DNA of 64,000 nt from Paenibacillus naphthalenovorans (GTDB lineage Bacteria; Bacillota; Bacilli; Paenibacillales; NBRC-103111): NCBI RefSeq assembly GCF_900099895.1, contig NZ_FNDY01000003.1:1-64000 (forward strand), written 5' to 3'. The notes beneath the pieces are model-generated. The model was given only the letters and a program-made list of their open reading frames with translations. It was not told the origin of the DNA and searched no databases. Below are positions 51,834 to 61,593 of the stretch, piece by piece (position 1 is the first letter of the stretch; every line of letters begins with the position of its first letter). Position numbers and translations under genes: made by a program.

Positions 51834-52886
51834 ATGAAAAAAATGTTTAGTTTGCTTTTTGCAGTAACCATGGTGGTTTTGCTGGCTGCTTGCGGATCGA
51901 ACAGTAGTAATGAAACGGGTAATTCTTCCGCTAAAAATACTCCGGAGCCCGGCACTAATGCGGAAAACAAGCCGGATCATGGAAAGCTGACCATCGGGAT
52001 GTCGAACTCCATTTTAAGCATAGATTTTTTCGTTGCGCTCAAGCAGGGTGTTGAGCAGGGGGCCGCTAAAAACGGGTACCAAGTCATTAATACTAATGCC
52101 AACGGTGATGCAGCCAAGCAAGTTGCCGACATTGAGGATATGATTCAAAAAGGCGTGGACGCGATTATCGTAAACCCGCAGGATGTCGATGCTATTGTTC
52201 CTGCGATTGAAAAAGCGAATCAAGCGAAAATCCCCGTGATCGCCTTGGACCGGGGTGCCTCGGCCGGTGAATTGCTGTCCTTCCTTGAAACGGATAACGT
52301 GGAAATGGGACGTAAAGCAGCAGATTATATTGCGGAAAAATTGAAAGAAAAGAATGGGGATTACATAGGAAATGTGGTGGAATTGCAAGGGCTGTTAGGA
52401 ACGACTGCAGCCCGCGACCGAGGCAAGGGATTTAATGATCAGATGCAGCAGAAATACCCGGACATCAAAATCGTTGCACGCCAAGCGGCGGACTTTAACC
52501 AGGAGAAGGCGCTGAATGTGACGACGAATATTCTCCAGGCCAACGCCCAAATCGATGCGATCTTTGGACATAATGACGACAATACGGTAGGCGCTGCCAA
52601 TGCGATTGATCAAGCCGGACGATTTAAGCCGATCGGAGATAAGGAGCATATCGTCATTATTGGGATTGACGGCACCCGCCAAGCGATCCAGGCCATTAAA
52701 GATGGACGAATCGATGCCACGATTTCTCAAGTTCCCATCGAGATGGGGGAAATGGCTGTAGAATATGCGAAGCAGGCTCTGGTGGATCAAAAAACGGTAG
52801 AAAAGCATACCTTTACCCGTAACTTCCTTGTCACCAAGGAGAATGTAGATAAAGAAAAATTGTGGGCAACGGAACTGAAGAACTGA
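51834..52886 (+). CDS. Sugar ABC transporter substrate-binding lipoprotein (RbsB type)
   Basis: A 350-residue binding protein. Lipobox VLLAACGS (Cys about residue 20), then a linker, then a type I periplasmic fold (LTIGMSNSILSIDFFVALKQ; VDAIIVNPQDVDAIVPAIEK; DAIFGHNDDNTVGAANAI). ATG at 51834 is eight bases behind GGAGGG; GTG 51825 and ATG 51828 are too close. First gene of the importer operon. It resembles ribose/xylitol-type carriers; the exact sugar is not determined. Confidence 0.85.
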   Translation: MKKMFSLLFAVTMVVLLAACGSNSSNETGNSSAKNTPEPGTNAENKPDHGKLTIGMSNSILSIDFFVALKQGVEQGAAKNGYQVINTNANGDAAKQVADIEDMIQKGVDAIIVNPQDVDAIVPAIEKANQAKIPVIALDRGASAGELLSFLETDNVEMGRKAADYIAEKLKEKNGDYIGNVVELQGLLGTTAARDRGKGFNDQMQQKYPDIKIVARQAADFNQEKALNVTTNILQANAQIDAIFGHNDDNTVGAANAIDQAGRFKPIGDKEHIVIIGIDGTRQAIQAIKDGRIDATISQVPIEMGEMAVEYAKQALVDQKTVEKHTFTRNFLVTKENVDKEKLWATELKN

Positions 52887-52962
52887 GCCATTCGCGAAAT
52901 TGAAATTTAAAGGGGTACAGCTTCGCCATTCGTACTCTTCTAAACCAAGATAAGGGGGGCCA

Positions 52963-54471
52963 ATGGTGGCTGAGTCAGCAACCTTATTGAAGATGACGGG
53001 GATCTCCAAATCCTTTGCCGGGGTCAAAGCCTTGGATCAAGTTCATTTAGAATTGAACAAAGGTGAAGTCATCGGTCTTCTCGGGGAAAACGGAGCCGGA
53101 AAATCGACATTAATGAAAATATTAAGCGGCATCTACACACCGGATACCGGCGAGATCTGGTTAGAAAATCAGAAATTATCTCTGCGGGGTCCCAGGCACT
53201 CCCAAAGCGCAGGAATCAGCATCATTCATCAGGAGCTCAATTTATTGCCTCATTTGACCGTAGCGGAAAATATTTTTATTCAATCCTTGCCGCAAAAAGG
53301 AATCGCATTGGATAAGAAAAAGCTGTTCCAGGATGCCCAGCAGCTTCTTGATGAGCTTGGATTCCATATTCATCCGAAGACCCTTGTCGGTGAGCTCACC
53401 GTGGGCGCCCAACAGATGGTAGAGATTGCGAAAGCCTTATCCTTTCAATCGAAAGTGATCATTATGGATGAGCCCACATCAGCGATTACGGAACAAGAAA
53501 CGGCAAAGCTGTTTGAAATCATACGTTCTTTAAAGGCAAAAGGAATTGCGACGATCTACATCTCCCACCGCATGGAGGAAATTTACGAAATCTGCGATCG
53601 GATTGTCGTTCTTCGCGATGGCTGCAATGCCGGAGAAGGGTTATCTGCCGACCTGAAGCCGGAGCAGATTGTGAGGATGCTGGTCGGAAGGGAAATGACG
53701 CAAATCTTTCCCCAACGAAAGGGACGGCCTGGCGGGGAAGTGGTGATGGAAGTAAAGGACTTCACTCGAAAGGGCGTATTTGAGAATATCTCTTTTCGGC
53801 TGCATAAAGGGGAAATTCTCGGCTTCTCCGGATTAATGGGCTCCGGCCGAACCGAGTTAATGGAATCTGTTTTTGGAATGGAGCCGGTTACCGGTGGGGA
53901 ATTCATGGTTCATGGGAGCCGGGTCAACATCCGATCGACTCAGGATGCGATCGCAAAGGGGTTCGCCCTGGTTCCGGAAGATCGCCGAAAGCATGGCTTG
54001 ATCGGTCATTTTACCGTGATTCAAAACGTAACGATCGCGACCCTGAAAAATATATCCGGATTTCTTCAAAAAATCAATTTTAAGAAAGAAAGGGAAATTG
54101 CCGATCGGTATATTGCCCAACTCCGCATCAAGACCCCCAGCGGGGAAACCGTGATTTCCAACCTGAGCGGAGGCAATCAACAGAAGGTCATCATCGCGAA
54201 ATGGCTGGAGTCCCAACCAAGGATTCTGATTCTGGATGAACCTACGCGAGGCATTGATATCGGAGCTAAAGCCGAAATTTATCACATCATCCATGAGCTT
54301 GCCGCCCAAGGTACGGCTATTATTCTTATTTCTTCTGAATTGCCGGAGGTGATTGGCCTGAGCGATCGGATTCTGGTGATGGCCGGCGGAAGAATCACCG
54401 GCGAATTCCATCGGGAGGAAGCCACGCCTGAAAAAATTATGCTTTGCGCTACAAGAGGGGGGTACACATGA
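52963..54471 (+). CDS. Sugar ABC transporter double ATPase (RbsA type)
   Basis: A 502-residue protein with two ATPase halves. First: Walker A GENGAGKST, signature-like LTVGAQQMVEIA, Walker B VIIMDEPTSAIT. Second (from about 255): degenerate Walker A GLMGSGRTE, signature LSGGNQQK, Walker B ILILDEPTRGIDIGA. This asymmetry is the rule for ribose-type importers. RBS AAGGGGGG. The stop overlaps the permease start by four bases. Confidence 0.9.
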   Translation: MVAESATLLKMTGISKSFAGVKALDQVHLELNKGEVIGLLGENGAGKSTLMKILSGIYTPDTGEIWLENQKLSLRGPRHSQSAGISIIHQELNLLPHLTVAENIFIQSLPQKGIALDKKKLFQDAQQLLDELGFHIHPKTLVGELTVGAQQMVEIAKALSFQSKVIIMDEPTSAITEQETAKLFEIIRSLKAKGIATIYISHRMEEIYEICDRIVVLRDGCNAGEGLSADLKPEQIVRMLVGREMTQIFPQRKGRPGGEVVMEVKDFTRKGVFENISFRLHKGEILGFSGLMGSGRTELMESVFGMEPVTGGEFMVHGSRVNIRSTQDAIAKGFALVPEDRRKHGLIGHFTVIQNVTIATLKNISGFLQKINFKKEREIADRYIAQLRIKTPSGETVISNLSGGNQQKVIIAKWLESQPRILILDEPTRGIDIGAKAEIYHIIHELAAQGTAIILISSELPEVIGLSDRILVMAGGRITGEFHREEATPEKIMLCATRGGYT

Positions 54472-55493
54472 ACGAAGAAAACTTGGCAGCCAATCAGTCC
54501 TCCACAGACAAAATAGGTATTGCCGGCAAGAAGGCACTATACGCGAACCAACAGAATCAGATGCTTGCCTGGTTATCGAAAAATAAAGTGCTTATCGCGT
54601 TATTGCTGCTTTGCGTATTTTTTTCTATATCTACAGAACAATTTTTAAGGATGGATAACATTCAAAATATCTTTTTGCAAAGCGCCATCATGGGAATTGT
54701 TGCCATCGGCATGACTTATGTCATTATTACAGCCGGCATCGATCTGGGGGTCGGTTCGATTGTTGCAGTCACCGGAATGGTCATTGCAGGTATGATTAAT
54801 TCCGGCGTACCGATCATCGCAGCCATCCTGGCGGGGCTGTTGATCGGGATGATAAGCGGCATCATCAACGGATTCTTCATTACCAGATTTCATATGGCGC
54901 CGTTCATTGTCACTTTGGGAATGATGGCTGCGGCCCGTTCGGTTACCCTTGTATATTCCGATGCCCAAACGATCTCGGTATATAAGGACCCGTTCCTGCA
55001 ATATCTCCGAATGGGCAAAATCGCGGGTATTCCGGTGATGATCCTGATTACCGCGGTATTGTTCCTGATCGCCGGCTATGTGCTGTCTAACACGGTATTC
55101 GGCCGTCATGTATATGCGATAGGAAGCAACAAAAAGGCGGCTGAAGTTTCCGGTATTCCTGTAAAACGGATCGAAATGATGGTATATGTGATTGCCGGCA
55201 CATTGGCTGCGGTCGGCGGACTCATGATGACCGCGAGGCTGGGGTCCGGGACGCCTCTCGCCGGAGTAAACCTGGAGTTAATGGCCATCGCCGCTGTGGT
55301 GATTGGCGGAACGAGTCTTTCCGGCGGAAGGGGAACTATTTTCGGCACGCTGATCGGGGTTCTGCTCATTAACGTATTAAATACAGGCATGAACCTCATG
55401 AATATATCTTCCCACTACCAGGGATTAATCATGGGTGCGGTTATCCTCTTAGCTGCGCTGATTGATTCTGTAAGCAATAAAAAATCCAAATAA
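54468..55493 (+). CDS. Sugar ABC transporter permease (RbsC type)
   Basis: A 341-residue permease with about ten helices. Motifs: YVIITAGIDLGVGSIVAVTG, FITRFHMAPFIVTLGMMAAA, GSNKKAAEVSGIPVKRIEMM and GGTSLSGGRGTIFGTLIGV. ATG at 54468 overlaps the ATPase stop (ATGA). It has a longer than usual N-terminal cytosolic segment of some 45 residues. Confidence 0.9.
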   Translation: MNEENLAANQSSTDKIGIAGKKALYANQQNQMLAWLSKNKVLIALLLLCVFFSISTEQFLRMDNIQNIFLQSAIMGIVAIGMTYVIITAGIDLGVGSIVAVTGMVIAGMINSGVPIIAAILAGLLIGMISGIINGFFITRFHMAPFIVTLGMMAAARSVTLVYSDAQTISVYKDPFLQYLRMGKIAGIPVMILITAVLFLIAGYVLSNTVFGRHVYAIGSNKKAAEVSGIPVKRIEMMVYVIAGTLAAVGGLMMTARLGSGTPLAGVNLELMAIAAVVIGGTSLSGGRGTIFGTLIGVLLINVLNTGMNLMNISSHYQGLIMGAVILLAALIDSVSNKKSK

Positions 55494-55543
55494 ATGGATG
55501 GCCTGCATTTCTATAACATTTAATTATTGGAGGAAGATCAATC

Positions 55544-56566
55544 ATGGAGCAAAAAACCAATGGGATGAAAAAATTTATTAACGATCCTGAAACCGTAGTG
55601 GATGATATGCTGGAAGGCTTGCTTATTGCCCATTCCGATCAATTGAAGAGCGTCCGAAGCGATAACCGCGCCCTGGTTAGAGCTGATTCCCCTATCCAGG
55701 GGAAAGTGGCTATCGCTACCGGCGGGGGCTCCGGGCATCTTCCTTTATTTCTTGGTTATGTCGGCAAAGGAATGCTTGACGGCGTAGCGGTAGGAGACAT
55801 TTTTGCTTCTCCAAGCTCGCAGCAAATGCTGGATGTCACCCGTTCGATCCATGGCGGAGAAGGCGTCTTATATATTTACGGGAATTATGGCGGAGATGTC
55901 ATGAATTTTGATATGGCCGCTGAATTAGCCGATTTGGACGGTATTCGTGTGGAGACGGTCGTGGCCACCGATGATGCGGCCTCGATGCCGAAGGGATATG
56001 AACACCAACGCCGAGGCGTAGCGGGGATGTTCTACCTGTACAAATTAGCCGCTGCCAAAGCGGAGCAGTTTGCCAGCCTCGATGAGGTGAAACGAATCGC
56101 CGAGAAAGCAAATTCAAACGTGCGTACCATGGGGGTTGCCCTTACCCCTTGCATTCTGCCTGCCGTCGGCCGCCCTACGTTCGAAATCGGAGAGGGAGAA
56201 ATGGAAATCGGGATGGGAATTCATGGGGAGCCGGGCATTCAACGCGGAAAACTTCAAACCGCCGATGAAGTGGCGCAAACCCTGGTCACCGCCATTCTTC
56301 AGGATATGCCGATCGATAAGGGCAGCGATGTGTCTGTTCTGATTAATGGACTGGGCGCTACGCCGTTAGAAGAGCTATATATTTTTTACCGGTCTGTTCA
56401 TAAGCTGTTAGAGGAGAAAGGGATCCATATCTATAACCGTTATATCGGCGAGTATGCCACATCCTTGGAGATGGCGGGTCTCTCCATATCCATCCTGCGT
56501 CTTGACGATGAATTGCGCGAACTGCTGGATGCCCCATTTGCCACTCCGTTTCGAATTCAGAATTAA
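55544..56566 (+). CDS. dhaK: Dihydroxyacetone kinase-like subunit DhaK
   Basis: A 340-residue substrate-binding subunit that holds short ketoses covalently through a histidine. Family landmarks: KFINDPETVVDDMLEGLLIA, ATGGGSGHLPLFLGYVGKGM, GNYGGDVMNFDMA and the active-site GMGIHGEPGIQRGK with the hemiaminal-forming His. RBS GGAGGAAG. Beside a ribose-type importer and an aldolase rather than glycerol genes, it may act on a four-carbon ketose such as erythrulose; this is inference. Confidence 0.85.
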   Translation: MEQKTNGMKKFINDPETVVDDMLEGLLIAHSDQLKSVRSDNRALVRADSPIQGKVAIATGGGSGHLPLFLGYVGKGMLDGVAVGDIFASPSSQQMLDVTRSIHGGEGVLYIYGNYGGDVMNFDMAAELADLDGIRVETVVATDDAASMPKGYEHQRRGVAGMFYLYKLAAAKAEQFASLDEVKRIAEKANSNVRTMGVALTPCILPAVGRPTFEIGEGEMEIGMGIHGEPGIQRGKLQTADEVAQTLVTAILQDMPIDKGSDVSVLINGLGATPLEELYIFYRSVHKLLEEKGIHIYNRYIGEYATSLEMAGLSISILRLDDELRELLDAPFATPFRIQN

Positions 56567-56612
56567 ATCACTTCCTGCAAAGATACAAAGGCTGGCGACA
56601 AGGAGAGATCAT

Positions 56613-57269
56613 ATGAAAGAAACACTGAATGTCCAAGACATCAAAAACATTTTACAAGAGATCAGCAGAATTATGGATGAAAACAAAGATTACCTGTGTA
56701 AGCTGGATGGCGCTTTAGGAGACGGCGATATCGGATTGACGATGTCGAAAGGATTTCGGGCCGTGGTTGAAAACTTGCCGAATACCTCCAACGAGAATAT
56801 CGGTGTCGTATTGATGAATAGCGCTGTGGTGATGGGGGAAACGGTAGCTTCAACGATGGGAACCTTAATGGCTTCCGCCATCATCCGTGGCGGGAAAGTG
56901 ACTCAGGGCAAATCGGAATTGACTGCCGAGGATTTGCTGACAATGACCAGAGCGATGGTTCACGCTTTAGTGGAGCGCGGTAAAGCGAAGGCTGGCGAAA
57001 AAACGGTTTTGGATTCGATTATTCCGGCGATGGAGGCATTAGAGGCGGCTGCGAAAGAAGGCAAGTCTTTGAAGGAGACGATTAACGAGGCTTATGCTGC
57101 GGCAGACAAGGGTGCCAGGCACACCATTGAAATGCAGGCCAGACACGGCAGGGCCGGGAGGTATCTCGAACGTTCCATCGGGCTTCAGGATCCGGGAGCT
57201 ACGGTCGGCGCACTCTTCTTTAAAGGATTTTCAAACTATGTCAATGCCGGGACGTTTACTTCAGCATAG
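56613..57269 (+). CDS. dhaL: Dihydroxyacetone kinase-like subunit DhaL
   Basis: A 218-residue nucleotide-binding subunit. The metal-binding loop is GDGDIGLTMSKGF, where many DhaL proteins have GDGDHGTNM; the three aspartates are kept, but His and Asn are replaced by Ile and Thr. The C-terminus has ARHTIEMQARHGRAGRYLER and DPGATVGALF. No DhaM phosphotransferase gene follows, so ATP is probably the direct donor. RBS AGGAGAG. Confidence 0.85.
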   Translation: MKETLNVQDIKNILQEISRIMDENKDYLCKLDGALGDGDIGLTMSKGFRAVVENLPNTSNENIGVVLMNSAVVMGETVASTMGTLMASAIIRGGKVTQGKSELTAEDLLTMTRAMVHALVERGKAKAGEKTVLDSIIPAMEALEAAAKEGKSLKETINEAYAAADKGARHTIEMQARHGRAGRYLERSIGLQDPGATVGALFFKGFSNYVNAGTFTSA

Positions 57270-57386
57270 AGGTGCGGGTTCACACTGCCGCTCATGCACA
57301 CCCGTAAAATGAAGGTGAATTTCACTGCCGTTATCGTTTCGGCACCGAAAGGAGCTCTCCTGAATGAAAAACCGGTTTGGAGGTGA

Positions 57387-58061
57387 ATGTCCCGAATGAA
57401 TCCGGATGAGGCCAAAGCCATGATTCTTGATATTGGACAACGAATGTACAGCAAAGAGTGGGTGGCGTCCAACGACGGGAACATCAGCGTAAAATTGGAC
57501 GCCGACCGGGTATTGGTTACCCCTACCCGGCAAAGCAAGGGCTATATGACCGCTGGGATGCTATCCATTGTCGATCGGCAGGGGCATGTCCTCGAGGGTA
57601 CCTATCAGCCCACTTCAGAGTTAAAGATGCATCTTAAAATTTACGAAATGCGTCCGGATGTCAACGCTGTCGTGCATGCCCATCCTCCATTCGCCACCTC
57701 ATTTGCCGTTGCAGGCATACCCTTAGACCGATATATTCTGGCCGAAGCGGTATTTGAGCTGGGGAAGGTTCCGATTGCTCCCTATGCTACGCCTTCCACG
57801 GATGAATTAACGGACTCTTTCGTCGATTTGCTTTCAGAGCATGATTGCTTTCTATTGAAAAATCATGGAGCGACAACGATGGGGATCGATCTGATGACGG
57901 CTTATTATAAGATGGAATCGTTAGAACATTTGGCAAAAATCATGAACTATGCATCGAGCCTGGGGAAGATGGATGAAATCCCGCAGGACAAGGTCCGGGT
58001 GCTTGAAGGGATGAGACAGAAGTACGGCATTCATGGCAGACAGCCCAAGTCAACCGTATAA
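57387..58061 (+). CDS. Class II aldolase/adducin family protein
   Basis: A 224-residue zinc enzyme of the fuculose-phosphate aldolase/ribulose-phosphate 4-epimerase family. Metal histidines are in HAHPPFATSFAVAG (two) and LLKNHGATTMG (one); the SNDGNISVKL loop binds the phosphate. ATG at 57387 directly follows GGAGGTGA; ATG 57396 is possible and gives better spacing. After the DhaK/DhaL kinase it would cleave or epimerise the sugar phosphate. Which reaction cannot be decided by eye. Confidence 0.8.
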   Translation: MSRMNPDEAKAMILDIGQRMYSKEWVASNDGNISVKLDADRVLVTPTRQSKGYMTAGMLSIVDRQGHVLEGTYQPTSELKMHLKIYEMRPDVNAVVHAHPPFATSFAVAGIPLDRYILAEAVFELGKVPIAPYATPSTDELTDSFVDLLSEHDCFLLKNHGATTMGIDLMTAYYKMESLEHLAKIMNYASSLGKMDEIPQDKVRVLEGMRQKYGIHGRQPKSTV

Positions 58062-58087
58062 TTCGGAAATCAAACCGGGAACAGCGA

Positions 58088-58123
58088 AAAGCATCTTCCT
58101 TCAGCTTGACGAGGGAAGATGCT
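58088..58123. terminator. Terminator-like hairpin between convergent genes
   Basis: AAGCATCTTCC pairs with GGAAGATGCTT. The T-run is weak on the plus side and better on the minus side (TTTTCGCTG), so it probably serves both directions. Confidence 0.5.
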
Positions 58124-58142
58124 TATTGCTGTCAATGCCGTC

Positions 58143-59240
58143 TCAGTCACGAACCGCAGCCAAGCCGGAGATTTCCCGCAAAATTTCATCCTTGATCTGA
58201 TCTATCCGGCGGAAATCCGTGGACTGGGCATAGATTTGCTCCAGTTCATCCTGAAGCGATTTGGCCTGCGCCAGGTGCTGTATGGATGCTTTCATTTGTA
58301 CGGCGTACCGCGCTTTGATGCCGCTTAACGCATCCGCATGGGCTTCGTCCGTACCCGGTTGGATGCAGCGCTTATACATATCCACGATCTCGTCGGAAGC
58401 GCGGTCGGGATCATACTCATGCGGCGCCGTGCTGTCAAAAATGGCGAAGCCCAACTCCCGCACGATGACCATATCCAGACTGTTCGGGTCGAAGCCGCAG
58501 TGGTAGATTTCCACATCGAAGCCGCGTTCCATCCCTGCGGCCGCGAGCTTTTTCAGCAGGGTGGACTTACCTGAACCGGCCCGGCCTTTAATGAAGTACC
58601 TTTTCAGATTTTCGGTCAGATTCGGAACAAAATCGACCGCGCCTTTCGGAGTGGCCGCTCCCAAAAAACGGTGGTCTACCCGGCTCCGCTTCTCCAATCT
58701 CCGATCGCCGTAGAGGAGCTGTATATACTCATTCGTCAGTTCATCGGCTGCTTGAAAATTCATGTTGGCGATATAAACCGTTTCCCATTCATCATGAATG
58801 CGCAGCGCTTCCGCAAACCCGGCATATGCGCGTTCATGGGCCTGCTGAATGGTCTCATGCAGGAGTTCGATCTCCGTTTGCCGGGCGGTAAGCCGTGCCG
58901 CATCCACGGTCTCTTCCAAGTTCACGTATCGCACAACCGTCCCCGGCTCCAGGGGTTCTATTTCACGCAGGGCCGTCCCATCGATGACTCCCGCCTTTAG
59001 AGCGGGGATAATCAAACCGTCCAGCGCGTCATTGTCCGAAGGGCTATGAATCAGCCAGATATCATAGCACTCCTCAGCCAAGCGGCTTCCTATCGTCCGA
59101 ATCAAACTCGATTTTCCTGTCACCGGCCCCCCTTTTAAAATAAAAAGCCGCTCCAGACCTTGTATGGATGAATCGAACAGGTTGGCAAAGCCGCGAGCGG
59201 TATTTCCGCTCGCATAGAAGTTTTCGACGATTCCACTCAT
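58143..59240 (-). CDS. Twin P-loop ATPase (PRK06851-like), function unknown
   Basis: A 365-residue cytosolic protein with two separate nucleotide-binding loops: GGPVTGKSSLIRTIG near residue 37 and GRAGSGKSTLLKKLAAAG near 215. Each is followed by a similar block (CYDIWLIHSPSDNDALDGLI; FDVEIYHCGFDPNSLDMVIV), so the protein is an internal duplication. It resembles Bacillales proteins grouped as PRK06851, with no known role. Start ATG at 59240; the frame extends to 59396 but only this ATG has GGAAAGGTG before it. It stands alone between convergent and divergent genes. Confidence 0.7.
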   Translation of the reverse strand: MSGIVENFYASGNTARGFANLFDSSIQGLERLFILKGGPVTGKSSLIRTIGSRLAEECYDIWLIHSPSDNDALDGLIIPALKAGVIDGTALREIEPLEPGTVVRYVNLEETVDAARLTARQTEIELLHETIQQAHERAYAGFAEALRIHDEWETVYIANMNFQAADELTNEYIQLLYGDRRLEKRSRVDHRFLGAATPKGAVDFVPNLTENLKRYFIKGRAGSGKSTLLKKLAAAGMERGFDVEIYHCGFDPNSLDMVIVRELGFAIFDSTAPHEYDPDRASDEIVDMYKRCIQPGTDEAHADALSGIKARYAVQMKASIQHLAQAKSLQDELEQIYAQSTDFRRIDQIKDEILREISGLAAVRD

Positions 59241-59425
59241 CACCGTCACACCTTTCCGGGCTAATGTCATGGCGCATAGTTTATCGTATGACAACCCTGT
59301 CAAAAGGGTGCAGGAGAACTCAGCGTTATCCATGGAGCCTGAGTATCCTTTTTCAACCGGGGGAGATATAATGATAATAGAGTGATAGATTTCCAATACT
59401 ACATAATACAGGAGTGGTCTAGCGT

Positions 59426-60235
59426 ATGTATAGCGGTTTTTTGAGAGGCTTTATGCACCGGCACGAATCTCCGGTTCAATATATATTGCGGCTGGATGAA
59501 AACGAAGTTCAACTGAATGACTGGATTGGAGAGCAGCTTGAAATCCGGTTTTTACATGAAATCCGATGCATTCATTGCAGCAGAAAAATAAAAAAAACAT
59601 ATAATTCCGGCTACTGCTATCCATGCTTTATCGCTTTAGCCGAAAATGACCTGTGCATCGTAAAACCGCATGAATGCCACTTTGATCAAGGAACATGCAG
59701 GGATGAAGCTTTCGCCCAAACCCATTGCATGGTTCCGCACTATGTTTATCTGGCGGTAAGCAGCGGTCTCAAGGTGGGTCTGACCCGAAAGGGCAACCAA
59801 ATGAAGCGCTGGACGGATCAAGGAGCCGTACAGGCGATTCCGATTGCCGAGCTGCCGACAAGAAAGCTTGCGGGAGAGCTGGAATTTGAGCTCAGCAAGC
59901 ATGTGATGGACAAAACGGACTGGCGCAAAATGCTGAAGGGCGAAGTCAGCGAGATTGAACTGCTTCAAAGCAGAGATGAAATTCTCGCTCACGTTCCGGA
60001 AGCCTTTAAGCCGTATCTGCTCGACGACACGAAGGTATTTGAATTCCTCTATCCGCAATTGGAGCCGGTTCAGAAAATCAAGACGTATGACCTGGACAAA
60101 TCACCGGTCATTACGGATCGTCTGATCGGCATCAAGGGCAGCTACCTCATGTTCGGGCAGGCGGTCATGAATGTAAAAAAGTTCAGCGGATACAGAGTAT
60201 CCATATCGCGCGGCGTTGAGCAGGCGGCGCAGTAA
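59426..60235 (+). CDS. DUF2797 family protein with zinc-ribbon-like cysteines
   Basis: A 269-residue protein of DUF2797, function unknown. Cysteine pairs CIHCSRKIKK and CYPCFIAL, then CHFDQGTC, suggest a metal site at residues 50-95. The C-terminal part (HYVYLAVSSGLKVGLTRKGN, QMKRWTDQGAVQAIPIAELP) resembles a GIY-YIG-like fold. RBS AGGAGTGG. Monocistronic, ended by the hairpin at 60257-60297. Confidence 0.75.
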   Translation: MYSGFLRGFMHRHESPVQYILRLDENEVQLNDWIGEQLEIRFLHEIRCIHCSRKIKKTYNSGYCYPCFIALAENDLCIVKPHECHFDQGTCRDEAFAQTHCMVPHYVYLAVSSGLKVGLTRKGNQMKRWTDQGAVQAIPIAELPTRKLAGELEFELSKHVMDKTDWRKMLKGEVSEIELLQSRDEILAHVPEAFKPYLLDDTKVFEFLYPQLEPVQKIKTYDLDKSPVITDRLIGIKGSYLMFGQAVMNVKKFSGYRVSISRGVEQAAQ

Positions 60236-60256
60236 TGTTCCGGATACTCCCGAAAG

Positions 60257-60297
60257 CCAAAAGCACGATACACCTGAACCTGGTTGTATCGTGCTTT
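60257..60297. terminator. Bidirectional intrinsic terminator
   Basis: AAAAGCACGATACA pairs with TGTATCGTGCTTTT, giving T-runs on both strands between the convergent genes. Confidence 0.8.
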
Positions 60298-60300
60298 TCA

Positions 60301-61557
60301 TTATCCTTCCTGCGCCCATTCCTTGAGGATGCGGTCACGCGGAAGGAAGAAGGTCAGCAGGCCGATCAGCGGAAGGCAGCTGACCATCTGCATGACCGCG
60401 GGAAGGTGCAGGATGTCGATCAGTCCGCCGAGCGCCACGGCTCCCAGTGCCCCGAGACCGAAGGCCAAACCCGTGATGAGTCCGGATACGGTGCCAATCT
60501 TGCCCGGGATCAGTTCCTGAGCGTAAACTACTGTGACGGAGAAGCTCGACAAGAGGATAAACCCATTGATGAGCAGAATGACGTACGCCCAGAATGCATT
60601 GGCATAAGGCAAAAGCACAGCCAGCGGCGCGGAGCCTACCATGGAGAAGAAGATCAGGTTGCGCCGTCCGAATCTATCGGACAGCGGACCGCCCATGAAG
60701 GTGCCGAGCGCGCCCGCCGCGGCGAACAGGAAGATGTAGATTTGGGCCTTTTCCAAAGGAATGCCGAACTTTTCCATCAAGTAAAACGGATAATAAATGG
60801 TCACGCCCGCATGATACCAAGACCGGGCGAACACGAGAAAAATCAATGTCACGACGGCGAAAGTGATTTGTTTTTTGCGCAGAGGACTCATCACCCGTAC
60901 GCCGTTCTTTTTTGCGGCGGGCCGATGAGCCGCGATATACCCGCTGTACCAGCGGGAAATGAAGAGCTGGACAAGAATGGCCATTCCGGCTACGGCTGTG
61001 AACCAGATCGCTCCGAATTGTCCGAGCGGTACGAAGATAAGGGCAGTCATGATCGGAGCCAAGGATTGGCCTGAGTTGCCGCCGACCTGAAAGATCGATT
61101 GCGCTAGTCCGCGCCTAGAGCCCCCGGCCATGTATGCCACGCGCGAGCCTTCCGGGTGGAAAACGGCGGAGCCGAGTCCGACGAGCAGCACGGACAGCAG
61201 AACCATCCAATACGTCGGCGCCAGAGCCAATCCCAATACCCCGATGAAGGTGAACCCCATTCCCAGGGGCAGCATGTAGGGAGAAGGGCGGCGATCCGAA
61301 TAAAGGCCGATGACCGGCTGCATGACCGAAGCGGTCATGTTTAACGCAAACACAATAAGACCAGACTGCATGTAGGTCAAATTCATGGAATCCTTCAAAA
61401 TAGGCAGAATCGCCGGTATAATCGATTGAATCGAATCGTTGAACAAATGAACTAAACTGATGGCAAGCAGTATGCGGAATACGGTTGGTTTCACGTTGGA
61501 CTCCGGGGCCTTCTGAAAGACCGGTCCTGAAGCCGCTGCTCCGGTTTGTACCTGCAT
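60301..61557 (-). CDS. MFS transporter, Fsr (fosmidomycin resistance) type
   Basis: A 418-residue transporter with 12 helices. The first helix block SLVHLFNDSIQSIIPAILPI and the cytosolic loop GLGSAVFHPEGSRVAYMAGG are characteristic of Fsr-like efflux proteins. GGPLSDRFGRRNLIFFSMV is the repeat of the MFS loop 2-3 motif. RBS AAAGGAG. Drug or metabolite efflux is likely; the natural substrate is not known. Confidence 0.85.
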   Translation of the reverse strand: MQVQTGAAASGPVFQKAPESNVKPTVFRILLAISLVHLFNDSIQSIIPAILPILKDSMNLTYMQSGLIVFALNMTASVMQPVIGLYSDRRPSPYMLPLGMGFTFIGVLGLALAPTYWMVLLSVLLVGLGSAVFHPEGSRVAYMAGGSRRGLAQSIFQVGGNSGQSLAPIMTALIFVPLGQFGAIWFTAVAGMAILVQLFISRWYSGYIAAHRPAAKKNGVRVMSPLRKKQITFAVVTLIFLVFARSWYHAGVTIYYPFYLMEKFGIPLEKAQIYIFLFAAAGALGTFMGGPLSDRFGRRNLIFFSMVGSAPLAVLLPYANAFWAYVILLINGFILLSSFSVTVVYAQELIPGKIGTVSGLITGLAFGLGALGAVALGGLIDILHLPAVMQMVSCLPLIGLLTFFLPRDRILKEWAQEG

Positions 61558-61593
61558 GGCAGGAAGCTCCTTTCCCGATTAGGCGCTAACGGC

